Origin: Hippophae tibetana
Lineage: Eukaryota > Streptophyta > Magnoliopsida > Rosales > Elaeagnaceae
Length of the DNA stretch: 64,000 nt
Assembly (NCBI GenBank): GCA_037013495.1
Contig: CM072803.1
Coordinates: 22,403,501-22,467,500 of the forward strand
Direction of reading: 5' to 3'
The notes beneath the pieces are model-generated. The model ran no database searches, was not told the DNA's origin, and saw nothing but the letters and a program-made list of their open reading frames with translations. This document shows positions 22,850 to 44,202 of the stretch, piece after piece. The position numbers and the translations under genes are program-made. Numbering within the stretch: the stretch's first letter is position 1; every line of letters begins with the position of its first letter.

Positions 22850-24940
22850 ACCCTTTCCTAACATTCCTTATTCCAAGATAGCCAATAAATTTCAAAAACT
22901 AATCTCACAACTATTAAGTGTGTATTATGGTTAGAGTTTAGAGTTTAGGGTTCAAGAAAATTGTACTTACTATAATACCAAATTGATGTAGATTGGAAAA
23001 TAAATAAAATTAGAAAAGAAGAGAAAAAGAAGAATTTAACCTTAGAGATTGAAGAATGTAAAGATTAAGGAGGAAAGAGAGAAATTTAAGAGAAAAAAAG
23101 GATAATTGAGGGAGAAATTGATTTAATTCATATTCATAGTATGATTATAAATGTACAATCATATTTATATTTATAGAACTTTTTCGATAACAAATTAAAT
23201 CATAATTATTGATTAAAAATAGAATTTCATGTTATTTTTCGTGTCGAATATTGGCATATATGTAACTTGGGTTATCTAACGGTAATAGATATAGATTTAA
23301 TACATTTTTGTGTTACATTTAAGAGAAAATACCTTGGTTTATCTCTACAATAATTTTCATTAAGCATGGTACGAGAGTAATTTTATAACTTATTTTCACA
23401 TATATCTAAAATTAGTGTTTTTGTGCATTTGTAGTTCAATTTTTATGATAGATGATACCGGTAAAGTTATTAATTCTTTGTTTGCAGTTATACCTAAAAA
23501 TTACGCTTTGTTGCATCTATAGTTGGCACAAAACTTTAGGTATATGTGCAAGTGGTAAATTATCACATGATGGATTGTTATATCTTTGCTCGAGGACCTA
23601 TCAAAAATCTAGGTACACATAATCATTGATTATGATAATTAGGCTCACTGCTTGCCTTGTTTGTTCACTAAGCTTATGATTCTTGCCATGTTAACAAGCT
23701 ATACACATATGTGTAGTTACAAAATTTTCAGACTTGATGTAATACTTCATATTTGATGTAATACTTCATATTTGATGTAGAGCTCTGGTTGGCGAGCTAT
23801 ACACATATGTATAGTTACGAAATTTTCAGACTAAGGATGTAATACTTCATATTTGAGGTAGAGCTCTATTATCTCAGAGCATACCTTTTTTACTAAAGTT
23901 ACTATTTGGGAGTAGAGTCTACGCATGTATTCATAGCCTTTTCTGATTATAGTCCAAAAACTATAAGATTAAAGTACTTATTTACAAGTTACTATGTGGA
24001 ATTACATTGTTAAAGAAAGATGCATCTTTATGATGCATATTCTTTCTATCAAATGAGTCGTTGTGGTACTGGGAATTTGGTAAATACCCTTTACATTATT
24101 CTGAGACAATAATGCATTTTGTTCTTAGAAAGAAATACCTCAACCTTGGTTGCAACAAGGAATCAAATTAAGCACTATAAATAGTCTTCTTTGTGCTTTT
24201 CATGTTTTCCCCTCTAATAAGTTCACAAGCTTTCTAGAAGTGGACTTCATTGTGGCCAATTTAAGCTATGTGGTGAATCTTAACTAGATTATTATTGCCC
24301 AGTTTGTGGTTTTCCAGGTGTTATTCCCTTTAATAGTACCAAGTATAACACAACATGCTCAGTTGATTAGTCTATCTTTTGTGTGTTCCTAATGCTATTT
24401 TGAGCTATTTTAATTTGCTTAATAATGCTTTGAAAAGCACATCCTTGGTTGTTCTCCTTCTGAGGTCTGCAGGTTAACACAGTTCTATTTCTGTTTGTGT
24501 TAATCCATGTTTTTACAAACACCGAGGTCTGAATCTGACTAGTTAAGGACTTCAGCTCTTGAAGAAGGCCTATTGAATCTTTTCTGTTGATCTATGATTC
24601 TCTAGCATTGTGGTATGGCAAACCTCGTTCAAAATATCGTACTTGTAGACGAGTACTTATTGAAATAGTGAGACAAGTTGATAGAATACCCAAGGCTCAC
24701 CTCTATCATCACCAATTGATACAGCCAGCTATTACAATTCCCCAATTGAGACACCTAGGATTTTGATTTGATTGCTGAAGAAGAATATAAACAAATGAGA
24801 GAGATGGTGGATAGTCATTTGGTTAACGTAATATACAGTAAGAGTACTCATATATGGAATCTAGAAAATATAGGAAGCAAGTGTGATTCATAAGGTTAAA
24901 TGTGAAATTTAAAAAAAAAAAAAATTGCAATTAATGAGAT
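22850..24940. other. Intergenic stretch without a recognisable gene
   Basis: All frames are closed by stops and nothing matches a family I know. The part at about 24590-24830 has codon-like composition and short frames, for example FDLIAEEEYKQMREMVDSHL at about 24755-24818, that might be relics of an exon, but I cannot assign them. A local duplication is listed at 23697-23871. Confidence 0.55.
23697..23871. repeat. About 94-bp direct repeat with an inner 22-bp tandem
   Basis: The block AGCTATACACATATGTRTAG followed by TTACRAAATTTTCAGACT and ending in a GTAGAGCTCT box occurs at about 23697-23784 and again at about 23791-23871. In the first copy the phrase GATGTAATACTTCATATTT is itself duplicated in tandem (about 23735-23776). 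Confidence 0.8.
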
Positions 24941-25241
24941 AGGTTCAACTAGCCTATTGCCCTAAATCATTTACAATGGAGCGGAATTTGAATAAATAAA
25001 TGGCAGTGATGAAATTTATTTCTTGGGAGGTACCAAGCCTTCACGCTAAATAATCAACATTCATGAGGATTACAGACAACAATACACCAAGAAACTCTAG
25101 AAACAAATCATTGATGGATTCGGGATTCTTCAAGAGAAATAGACAAACTTCCTTGATTCTCAGCCTCGTGAGAAAATGAGGTGGTTATATAGTTGGATAC
25201 GACCTTACACTTCATAACTATTCCCCCTTCTAGACACTAAT

Positions 25242-33223
<7,982 letters not shown>

Positions 33224-33470
33224 CTTCTCCTCTGAAAAATCCACCCCGCCCAACCTATGAGCTAACAAACAATGGCTGCTTCGGATCCGATCTGAAGGCG
33301 AAGGTTCACGTTACGAGCAGAATTTCAGGTTATGATTATGTGAGAGATAACGAGTGAGCGACACAGAATCAAGATATCACAAAATATTCAGATCTCTCTC
33401 GGGGAGACATAGAGCAAGAAATCGCCGGTTGTTGACTTGTGATTTTTCAGAACTAATCCCTCCTCACATT
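33224..33470 (-). promoter_or_regulatory. LCB2 5' leader and proximal upstream region
   Basis: This segment lies upstream of the LCB2 start and has higher GC than the AT-rich DNA beyond about 33470. It includes CT-rich tracts on the minus strand typical of plant leaders. I see no clear TATA box, so the transcription start is not placed. Confidence 0.35.
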
Positions 33471-33479
33471 TTATTTATT

Positions 33480-36400
33480 ATGGGCCATTATATGTTACAT
33501 CCTCTCTCTATGTAGATAGAGTATTAGAGATATTTTCAAATTAACTTGCTATATTTTTATTTTCGTAAAATTATAGTGATAGAATTATATCCATAATATA
33601 AAAATATATTTTTAAAATTATAATTATATTTATAATATATAATTAATAATACAATTATATTCAAAATTAAATACATTTTTCTTATTATTTATATATTAGG
33701 AATATAATTAAAATGAAATAAAATGTATCATAGATAAGAAATGTATTTAGATATAACTTACCCATTTAATTAATAAGTAATATTTATCTTATTTATTATC
33801 AATATAAAATATAACATGTATAATGAAAATTAATTAAATTTAATGATAATACTAATATTAGATACATGCATATTATTTTTATTATAATGTAGAATTGATT
33901 GGAACTGAGTAAGTCCAATGTATTCAACACTTAAAAGTTATACATTGAAGGTTTCCATACCTTGAACCATGCCACTCAGAATATCTGTATTATCCTTCCT
34001 ACTTTACCATCATATTTCCTAACTACAACCTTCCGATCTATATTATTTTCTTTTGGTGTTAGTATTTGACCAATCAAATAAAACAATGATCTTGAAGCAA
34101 AACAAACTCCATTTTTTAATAGATTTAAAAATAAAAATGCAAACAAGTTTTTATTTAGTCATTTACTTCCTTTTTAACCAAGAACTCTATTTTTAAGTAT
34201 ATTTTATCCATCTAAAATTACTTCAAACATAAAAAAATCACCATATATATTTTAAATTTACAAAAGAATCAAACAACATAAAAATTAATAACCTAAAAAC
34301 TAAGGTAGCTAAAAAAGAAAAATTCTTATATTCTTTAAAAGAAAAAGTTAATTATAAAATTATCGAAGAAAACAAATTATGATCGACATAATATAAAAGT
34401 AAATTAAATCTCTAAAAGAAAATTTTAAAAATAAAATATATTCTGAATTACCTACATCTTTCTATGAGAGAAAAGAACATAGAGTAAAATCATGGTATGA
34501 ATTGGATTTTATAGAATCTAAAATTATAACAAAGATAAGACCTATTTAAATACTAATATACCAATATATCATTTGATATGTTTTAGAAATATCAGTAATT
34601 TAAAACACATATTTTCAAACCACCAAAAGTTTACGTATACTCAACAAATCTTGAAAATAAATTACCTAAATAAAATACCCAAATTATATAAATCATAAGA
34701 AAATATTTTAAACCAATGTTTCTTATATACAAAAGTAGATATTTTTTAACATTTATTCAAATTTCTAAATTTATTCATATATATATATAAAGTTACATAT
34801 AAACCTCTTAATTACAACAATCATTTTTAAAATACAATTGAAAATTCAAATAATTAAAGACAATTTAAGCATCCAAGACAACAAAAAAGTAAATATCTAA
34901 AAAAATCTAAAAGGATAATGTGTACAACTACAAGAAAGTAATTTAACCAAATTTCTAGTACATACAAGCAAAAAATGTTAAAAGATAATAAAATATTTGA
35001 TGTATCATGACCTCATAATATACAACCACGTTTAAATATAAAAATAATTAGAACAAGGACGAAAGTTACAAAAAGAAACTATCAAATTATCAAATATTTA
35101 TTTTTAATTGTTTGAATTTTTATATATATTTTTGAAATAATTGTCCTATAAATACAGACATTAATGATAGATTTAAAATATATTTTTCATCCGTTAACTT
35201 ATTATATTTAATATATATATATATATATTATATTTATAGGAATATCGGGAAACATTAACTTTGGTACATAACATTCATTAGTCTAACTCCTGACTTTAGA
35301 GACATTTGCATAAATAATTTGGCTATTTACAAAAATCTTTTCTCTTGGTTTAAACCTTTTGGTGGCTTGAAAATGTGTTTGTTAAATGACTGGAATTTCT
35401 AAAGTAGACCAAATGATTGGTATACTAGCACAAGTTGCAAAGTCTAACTTGCACTTTTCTGTATAATTATTATCAACATTGTGAAGTTTGACTGGCATTT
35501 TTTTCATGTCTTTCCCGGTTATGGTTGTAATCTTGTGTGGGCAATTTAATTTCATTCGCGTATTCTTCTATCCTAATGATGGTGGTGTGACGGGGTTAAC
35601 CACTAACTAGGGCCACATTGGTTTTGTTTGGCCAATAAAATTTCGACACGTATTTTTCATAGAAAGTTTTTTTTTTGTTGTTGTGCTTTTGGACTCCAAT
35701 TTTATTTATTTATTTTTGAATTTTTACTAATCCCTTTAATACTTTAATATTTATCATAACATAGTATAAAATATAAAAATAAAAATAATTTATTTAATAA
35801 AATAAGAAAGAAAACATGATTCTGTGACAATTGTTTGTTGAAAGTAAATTTTAAGTGTTTTCTTATTTGTAATTTAATAAAAAAAATGAGTGTAAACATG
35901 ATTTTAGTATTAAATAACTTTTTGATGATGTTTTAATTTATTTATTTATTTATTTATGTATCTCCATGTGATAAAAAAATGACAAGAAATATTTATATTT
36001 AGATTCAATAAATTTTTAAAATAATTTATGCTATCAATTTTATAAGAGTGATACCATAAATTTATATGATCAATTTTTAAATTTTTTAAAAAATTTAATT
36101 TTAATAATAATAATAATAATTAAAGTAGTTTTTTAAATAAAAAACTTAAAAACACAAGAAATAATTGATGTCGTAAAAACTTTGATAGACTTAAATTATC
36201 TTTTTAAAAAAACTAGTGAACATTACTGTCACCGCTTTATTTGTTTTGTAGGTACAATTTATTATCAAAACTAAAATAGATTTATAAATACGCTACTGAT
36301 ATTGTAGAAATGATTTATCGTGATTGTGTTATGTTTTTCTCTTTTGGTTGCATGTTGCTCTTCTTTGAAGAAGGCCTTCTTTATGAATATGAGTAAGGGA

Positions 36401-36915
36401 CGGTTGATTAATCATTTTATTAAATTTTTTAATAATTATAGTTATAGGTTGATAATAATATTATATTATTTAAAATATTAACATTATTTTATTTTTTACT
36501 ATTTAATACATATTTTTAAGTAAAATAAGAATAAATAAAATTCAATTTAATTGTACAAAATATTGTGCATTTTATTATTAAAATTATATTTTTTATTTAA
36601 TTATATATATATATAATATTAATATATGTTTGGTTTCGATTAATCACAGTTTCGATATTGTAATAACTATACTCAATTCACGTTTTATCTATTATAATTA
36701 TTTAAAAAAATTAATTTTTTACAAATAATTACAATTTTAATTATTTGTATAAAACTAAATCTTAATCTTTTTATTATGTATTTATGTGTGAGTTTTTTTC
36801 TTACTTCACATGCATCTATGAACTAAATTTAGGAGTAAAATGGAACTAATATAACAATAATATACACTAAATTTATAAGAATTCATATAAGTTAAGGATA
36901 CACTCAAAGTGTTTT

Positions 36916-36975
<60 letters not shown>

Positions 36976-37320
36976 TAATAATAATAGAAACATATATATC
37001 AATATATTGTGTTTATTCAAAAATTGAGAAAATATTAGAAAAAACTCTTAAATTTGTTGTTAATTATTGATTTTTATAATCTTCAAATCAAGTCTCAAAA
37101 GTCTTCGATTGTGATATTCTAAAATCATATTAAATAATATGTTTTTTTTGTTTCAAGACACGACTCTAAGTCGTTATCTTTATTTTCCCTCATAAATTTA
37201 ATGATACATTAGGATTTAGTAAATACGTCATCAAGATACAATGAAGTTTATTGTTATTTACTGTGTATTCATGAAGACAAGAACATTTTTGATTTTAAAA
37301 TACATTCAAAATAATTAATA
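33480..37320. other. AT-rich intergenic stretch without a gene
   Basis: No coding region or terminal-repeat element could be defined. There is a slightly GC-richer patch at about 35280-35660 with no recognisable content. Simple repeats occur (TA runs near 35210-35230 and 36605-36616, an ATA run near 36102-36120). Confidence 0.65.
36921..36970. repeat. (TA)25 microsatellite
   Basis: An uninterrupted TA dinucleotide run of about 50 bp. Long perfect runs like this are usually length-variable between individuals. Confidence 0.95.
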
Positions 37321-37329
37321 TTCTATATA

Positions 37330-38460
37330 TACACTATCGATAGCATTAATTTTATTTATATAGAACTTATGGTGGACGAAAAGGGAATAAGAGAACAATC
37401 ACTTTTAATTTTTCTTCACAACTTCGCTTTGTACTTTTTTACAAATAACATAAATGAATGACCTATTTATAGAATGTTATGCACTTATTCATAAAATGTT
37501 ACAATTCTTTAATAAATTATGACTTTTTTAAAGTTATGTCTCTTTGAAACTAGTGTAATTGTTCATAAACATTTCAACCATTCAAAAGTCACATTTTTTT
37601 ACAAAATATCACAATCTTTTAACATAAACCATAACATTTAACTTCCAAACTTATAACTCTTAATATGTTTTTTTTTTATCAAAAGATACATACTAAACTA
37701 TTATAACTTTTCATCCAAATGCTATTATTATTTATTTTTGAAAATATTCCAACAATCTCTCACTATTTTCAAAACGAAATACAATTTTGAAATATAGTAA
37801 CTTTTATCTGGAATATGCTCTCAAGACTTATACATAAATAAATGTGTCTTTTGGACTTGCATTTATTTTGTGAAAGCACATCAAAGTTAAGGTAGTATGG
37901 TAGGCAAGCCTTTAAACCAAAGATCTTATTCAATTAATTGGATTTCACATATAAACTCTCATATCTAGAGTTCTTTTATATATTGACATGTAGATTGATC
38001 CTATGTCTTATATCCAACCAAACGACATAGAAGATGGTTAATATATATTATTGAGAACATTAATTTTGTTCATATAGAAATTATAGTGGAATAAAATGAA
38101 ATAAAAAAATAATCATTTTTAATAATTCTTCACAACTTCGCTTTGTTCTTTTTTTACAAATGATCTAAATGAATGAACTATTTATAGAATACTATGCACC
38201 CATTCACAAAGAGTTACGAATTTACGATAAATTATGATTTTTTTAAAGTAATATATCTTTGAAACTAAGTTAATTGTTTATAAACAATACAATCTATCAA
38301 AAATTATGTTCTTTTATAAAAGTTTACAAAATTTTAACATAAATTATAGTATTTATAACTTTTAATTCTTAATATGTGTTTTATCAAAAGATATATACTT
38401 AACTATTAAATTTTTTCATCCAAATGTTATAATTATTTATTTTTAAAAATATTCAAATAG
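37330..38460 (-). mobile_element. Small non-coding LTR-type element (paired direct repeats about 410 bp)
   Basis: Two direct repeats (about 37330-37752 and 38040-38455) share CTTCACAACTTCGCTTTGT, ATGAATGAMCTATTTATAGA, TTTCATCCAAATG and the edge block TTTTTGAAAATATTC. They flank a 290-bp interior. On the minus strand the interior ends with the purine-rich AAAATAGTGAGAGATTG directly before TTGGAATATTTTC, resembling a copia polypurine tract and LTR start. The primer-binding site is not clear. A fragment of the same family is at 9680-9910. With no coding capacity it would be a TRIM-like derivative. The LTRs are well diverged. Confidence 0.6.
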
Positions 38461-39480
38461 ATCATTTGATAAAAATATTTATCTAAACTATTTGTATCTG
38501 AAACAATTATTTTTGTTTATTTAAAAATAAATATCATTTGATAAAAATATTTATCTAAACTATTAATAATGAAAACAACGGCTATATATGTACGTGTGCC
38601 ATGCATGATTTTTTAATAATGATTTATTGTTTTTTTTTTTTATCTTTTTTCTTTTGAAAAATAATGCGCAAATTTAGATGCTATAGGAAGATAAAATAAT
38701 AATATTTTCTTTTTCACAAATAGATGGAAAAAAAGTTAAACTTTCTATTAACACAAACTTAGTATTTAATTTAGAAAAAAATTGTGATAAATGTTATCAT
38801 TTAAGTTATTTAATTCATTATATTATAAGTGTTATTATTTAGTTGTTAAATTTTAAATAAACGGATTAATTAAGGAATAAATTATATTATTTTACTATTT
38901 TTATTAAAAAAAATATTAAAATGATGTGTTTTATCATTAATTGACTTTTTTTTAAATTTAAAGAATTAAATTATATAATTTATAATTTAAAAAATCAAGT
39001 TACATAAATAACCTAATTTGAGTGATCTTTATGTCTACCATTTTTTTAATTTATTTAGATTTTAAAAATATGATTTAGTTTTAAATTTTTAAAAATATTA
39101 CATTTAATCATATTTTAACTAATAAAATACAATTAACTTATTAATATAGTCTACATATATATGTGAATAGCATATGTTTTTAATTTTAACCAATTTCACT
39201 TTCGTTAAAAAAAAAATAGGACATAAGTGTAATGTATGTTTTTAAAATATTTAGGATAAATTGCAATTTTTTTAAGACATAATGTAAAATTTGGATTTTT
39301 TTCATTTTTATTTTTCGAACTGGTTGATATTTCTTATTTTTAAAAATAAATTTTTACAATATCTGATTATTTATATAATTTTACAATTAATATTTTTTTA
39401 AAAATATTTGTTTTTATATTATGATTTACATTTTTAAATATATTAAAAATATACATGTATTGTGCTAATATTGGCACCTT
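38461..39480. other. AT-rich upstream region of the FRIGIDA-like gene
   Basis: Very AT-rich with no gene. Composition changes at about 39470, where a pyrimidine-rich leader (CCTTTCCCTCTTTCCCTTC) precedes the FRIGIDA-like start codon. No convincing TATA box stands out among the many AT runs. Confidence 0.5.
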
Positions 39481-39534
39481 TCCCTCTTTCCCTTCAAGTG
39501 GCAGTTTCTAGGTTTTCCGTCAATCTTTCCGACA

Positions 39535-42500
39535 ATGTCTATCGCTATAGAAGAGAACTCAACAGCCGAGACAAGGAAGAAGCAACTTCGCAAAACCTTC
39601 AATAATCTCAAGACCCATGCCTCAGCTGTTTCCAATTTCACCCTTCAATGGCAAGACCTCGAAGATCACTTCCTTTCCATTCAAAATTCCATTCAATCCA
39701 AACTTCAAAAACTCAAATCACTTCAAAACCCATTACCCCTAAATGCTCAATCTAATTCCAAGGAAATCAATTCCGAACCTACAGTCGAACCCAAATCACA
39801 ATCCTCTGAAATTCAATTGGATTCTCAAACCAATGTGAAACTCGATGGTCTACCCCAATCAGTGTCCGATCATACCCAATTGAATATTCTTAAAGCACTA
39901 GCTGGAACTGAGGAATCTTTGCCTGAAAACATGAGCTTCAATGAGATTCCGGTACGCGATGGGAAAGCATTGTTAGAGCTGGCTTTTTCCAGCGAGCATT
40001 TGAGAGAGCGAAATTCATCACGAGAAGATATTCTCAATGCGCTTAAGACTTCATCAAATTCTGGGAAACTAGTGATTGAGGCTGTTTCTGGGTTTTATCC
40101 ATCGGAATCTAAAACAGAAGGAACTGATTCTGAAGTTAATGATATGAGGAAGAAGTGTTTGCTTTTGTTGGAGGAGTTTATGAAGCTTAAGCTGGTGTTT
40201 GCGCCTGAGGTGAGAGAGGAGGCAAAGAAATTTGCATTGGAATGGAAGGGAAAGTTGCAACCTCATAATCCTTTCGAGGTTTGGGGGTTCTTGTTGCTTT
40301 TGGGGACTTACGGATTGGTTGGTGAGTTCGATAAAGATGAGATTTTGAAGCTTTTTTACAGTGTTGTGCTGCGTAAACCGGCGCCGGAGGTGTTAATGTC
40401 CCTTGGTTATGCTGATCAAGCCTCAGGTGAGTTATTTGATGATCCATTTAAGTTTTAACTTGCATTTATTCCCAAATAAGAGAAAAAATAAAAAAGGAGT
40501 CTTATTGTACACTCGTGGGCGTGGGAGATGTAAGTAACTCGGTGATTGAGGAGAGGCATGTTCAACTTGACTTTAATTTGTACCCAGCCTTAAGGACCTT
40601 GGCTCTAGGTCTAGCCTTTTAGCTAGGTTCCCTGGCTATTGGCCAAACACTGTACAATTATGTACAGGCTATATACAAACTACCCACTATTTTGGGACAT
40701 TTTCGGCCAAATATATATAATAATAAATGTGCATTTAGGGCTCAAACTATTAAAACTCGTTTGGTATTTGTTGCATTTTAAAAGTTATGTCATCCATAGA
40801 ATGAATGGGATCTCTTTTCCATTGTAGAGTAGCTTCTCATTTTCCGCGGAGTTACATATTCTAGTGGTTCTTTCATGGGAAGGAAGATATAATCATATAG
40901 GCAAGAAAAGCTTCTTCTCTCTTTCTCTCTCTCTACCAGGAATGTGATGATTTTTGTGTGCTTATCTTCTATCCTTACCTTATGCAAAACATAAACCATT
41001 TCTATTACTTAGTTTGTCTATTCTCTATGAGGTCTGATGGCACCTGTAATTTGTGTTTGTCAGATATAATCGAAAAGCTTATTTCAGACAAGAATCAGCT
41101 TGATGCTGTTAGATTTATTTATGCATTTGAATTGGTAGAGAAGTTTCCCCCAGTACCCTTGCTTAAAGCCCATTTGAGACAATCCAAGAAAGTTGGTATA
41201 GTAGGCAAAAATAAGGGTCATCGAAAACTAAAGGTACATGTGCCCATTTTTCTTCAATACAAACTATTAGATTCATATTGGGTTTTGGGTTGATGTAGTA
41301 ACTTTATCCGTTGACACTTTAGTCCTGTAACTATTAAGGTATTGTTCAATTAGTCCAATAATTTTAAGTTTGGGCCATTGAAGGATAACTTTCTAAAGAA
41401 TCTCAGATTTTTTTCATTAAATGAATATGTGCATGTCAAGTGTGCCTATACTATGTTAGAATAATGATCCAAAAATACCCATAATAAGACATACACATGT
41501 TCATTTGATGAAAAAAATCCGACATTTTTTTAGAAAATTGTTCTTCATTGAACCAAACTTAAATTACTGGACTAAATGGACATACCTTAATAGTTATAGG
41601 ACTAAAGTGTCAATTAGGTAAGTTACATGACTAATCCATTCATTTATTCATTTCCATCTTGTTTTACACTGGATTCACCATATCCTTTCAGGTTGATTAC
41701 CCTACTAACAAAGAAGTTAATGCTCTGAGAAATGTAATAAGATGTATTGAAGTTTATAATCTTGGATCACAGTACTCTCCTGATTCCCTTAAAAAACGCA
41801 TGGAGTGTCTTTTGAACCAGAAAGAGAAGAAAACAACAAACAAAGAGGAAACCACAAGAACTCTTGGCTCTCAGTCACAAGTGCAAAGAGCTAGTGGAAA
41901 GAAACGGGCAGCTTCTGATTCTAAGAATCAACCAAATAACCAATATAGGAATAAGAATCCAAGGACAGCCCTAGCAGCAACTGCTACGCACTATTCTCTT
42001 GGCACAGCTGATGCAATCCACCACCCAATGCATCACCGGTCTCTATATCGACCACCGGTCATGTATGAACGTCAAGAAGGAAGATACTTGATTCCATCAG
42101 TTGAAATAGCTGCACCCGCACCAGCTGAGTATGGAGCTGCTTCGAAGATTTACTCAGTTGAAACATCTCATTATCAGCCAGCAGGTTCATATACCGGCCA
42201 AGGAGCGCCGTACTCTGCTGGACACTATAATTTGGTGCGCTCTGTACCAGATACCTACAGGAATTTATCACCTGGGTCCTATGCTTCTGGGGGTTCTCAT
42301 ACACAGCACTTTAACTTGACAAGTGCAGCCTATGGTTTGGTAGGTTCTCATGTTGCCCAACATGAGAGCTTGACTACTAGAGCTTATGGTTTGACTGGAT
42401 CCACTCCTGTTAACCATCAAATCAGCCCACCAGCTTCCCATTATGAGGTGGTTGGATCTTGTTCTGTCAATCCGCATATAAATTCGCTAATTGAGCGGTA

Positions 42501-42702
42501 TGAACCAAGTATTGATGCAAGTGGAAGGCAGTATGGATCATCTGGTTTACCCTCATCTATGGACATTACTTCTAATGCAAGTGCATCGCTCCCTTATTAC
42601 CCTACAGATTATCCAAGGGTTTCTAGCTACGATGATAGACCGGCATCTTCAAGTGGACATGATGTGCTGCCAAACCGTTACCAATCTATATATCGTATGT
42701 AG
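39535..42702 (+). CDS. FRIGIDA-like protein
   Basis: Member of the FRIGIDA family, nuclear plant proteins of which FRIGIDA and FRL1 help activate the floral repressor FLC in Arabidopsis; other members have wider or unknown roles. Three exons: 39535-40426, 41064-41233 and 41692-42702. Together they are 2073 nt, 690 aa, with GT/AG junctions and the frame closed. Residues about 15-70 are a predicted coiled-coil-like segment (LRKTFNNLKTHASAVSNFTL...). The FRIGIDA domain spans about 115-400, with LLLLEEFMKLKLVF, EVWGFLLLLGTYGLV, QLDAVRFIYAFELVEKFPPV and YSPDSLKKRMECLL. A basic patch GKKRAAS near residue 435 could be a nuclear signal. The tail (about 440-690) is rich in Tyr, Ser, Pro and Gly with repeated YGLVGS-type motifs. 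It is longer than Arabidopsis FRL1. Which FRL subgroup it belongs to I cannot say; the N-terminus looks most like FRL1. An AATAAA is at 42726. Confidence 0.93.
41294..41633. mobile_element. Foldback MITE in FRIGIDA-like intron 2
   Basis: About 340 bp made almost entirely of two inverted arms of roughly 145 bp. The left arm has TTGACACTTTAGTCCTGTAA, CTATTAAGGTAT and TTTTTTTCATTAAATGAA. The right arm, reverse-complemented, gives TTGACACTTTAGTCCTATAA, CTATTAAGGTAT and TTTTTTTCATCAAATGAA in the same order. The centre is about 41450-41480. No coding capacity. The target duplication could not be settled by eye. A relative with one arm kept lies at 54720-54980. Confidence 0.8.
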
Positions 42703-43700
42703 CTTAGTTTCATAATGATAACTGTAATAAAAGGAAAACTGTAGCCTAGTGAAACACCTCATATTATGTTATTGATCGCTTGTTTATTTGGATTTGAACT
42801 TGGTTTTCTACTAATTTTAAGTTTCAACACTAGTAAGGACAACATGAACTTAAACTTTATAAAATAATTAGTAAAGTAGTTATAAATTCTATAGCATCAT
42901 TTTTGGTGTCATAATTGTATAGGTGTCATGTTGTGCTAGGATTTTCAACCAACCCTAAAAATATAACATCAATTTTAGAGTAAAATGTGAAGATAACATG
43001 AAAGAAAACAACTATAGGAAAATCCTAATATCATGTTTATTAAGTAATATTAAAAACACTAATATCACATTTATTACACATTATTAAAAACCTTGATTAT
43101 ATGATTATCTTATAGTTGACTATAAAATGAGATTGTATTATGTATAATAAAAATTATACAATTTTGTAAAAAATTAATACCAACTTAACCTGCCTAAAAT
43201 TTAATTTTAAAATTCTATATCTTGACATTTTCTCTATCTTAAATTAAAAAATATATTTTTATTTTTAAATAAAAGAAAAATATAAATAATTAAATAATGA
43301 TTTAAATACATTTTAAATATTTATCATTAATTTTATCATGTTATCATCAAACACCATACAATAATTATAATACAATTCAATCAAATATAAGTGTACTTAA
43401 TCTATCAGATATACCAAACATACCCTAAAGATTAATCTTCCAAGTCTACTGTCAGGACAAAATGATAAAGCAAGAAATAATTCAATCTAAAAATTTCATT
43501 TCCTCAACAAAAAGAGAGCAGGAGATGGCCTCTTTAGAAGAGATTGAGTCATCTATATAGGCAAGAGATGATCATTATGTGATAATTCCCCATATTTATA
43601 CCTACCAGTTTTAGTTTCAGTTTCAAGTATAATATAATTTTTCGGTTTCGATTCCAAGTATAACACATTCCAATCATGTTTCATCCCGTTGACATTCCTA
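42703..43700. other. Intergenic region between FRIGIDA-like gene and NHX
   Basis: The convergent 3' ends of the two genes face each other here. After the FRIGIDA-like 3' UTR the sequence turns AT-rich (about 42830-43400) with no gene. Confidence 0.55.
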
Positions 43701-44202
43701 TACAAGGCCAACCTTACAATCATCCTAACAAGCCACTATAAAAAATGTTACAGAGCAATTACAATAACACCCTTGCTAATACAAGACTAAAAACTGTTAT
43801 ACAACAACAATCACAATAACACCCTTGCTGATACAAAACTTCAAGGCATTTCTCATCAGCTCAATCAGCATGATAATTACATAGCATTTCTCATCAGCTC
43901 ACGTCTTCAACTGTCATAGCAATATCAGCAATTCTTCACCCTTCAACCATCATAGTACTACACATACGTTACAACTCAATCTCAGATATGCTAACACCCC
44001 TTTCAAGGTTTGGGGCAATGATTCAGCTATACAAAATACCTTTCAGGATTCAAGAATAAAAATATACCATATGGTAACCGTACACTGCCTTCTTACCACC
44101 CAAAAACTCTTCAAATTTTCGTGACACTGAATGCTTGCTTAATTTAACCAAATATACAGAACTTACAAGTTGTTTTACATCTTGCTAGGCCGTCTGTGTT
44201 CC
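43701..44202 (-). other. NHX 3' untranslated region (probable)
   Basis: Non-coding sequence directly downstream of the NHX stop on the minus strand, of higher complexity than the AT-rich DNA beyond. It contains two short direct repeats: ACAATAACACCCTTGCTRAT (about 43762 and 43814) and GCATTTCTCATCAGCTCA (about 43847 and 43885). The transcript end is not determined. Confidence 0.4.

Noticed and set aside
42059..42715. Overlapping frames on both strands within FRIGIDA-like exon 3
   Set aside because: They are shadows of the real coding frame, which is supported by the family domain and by splice sites.
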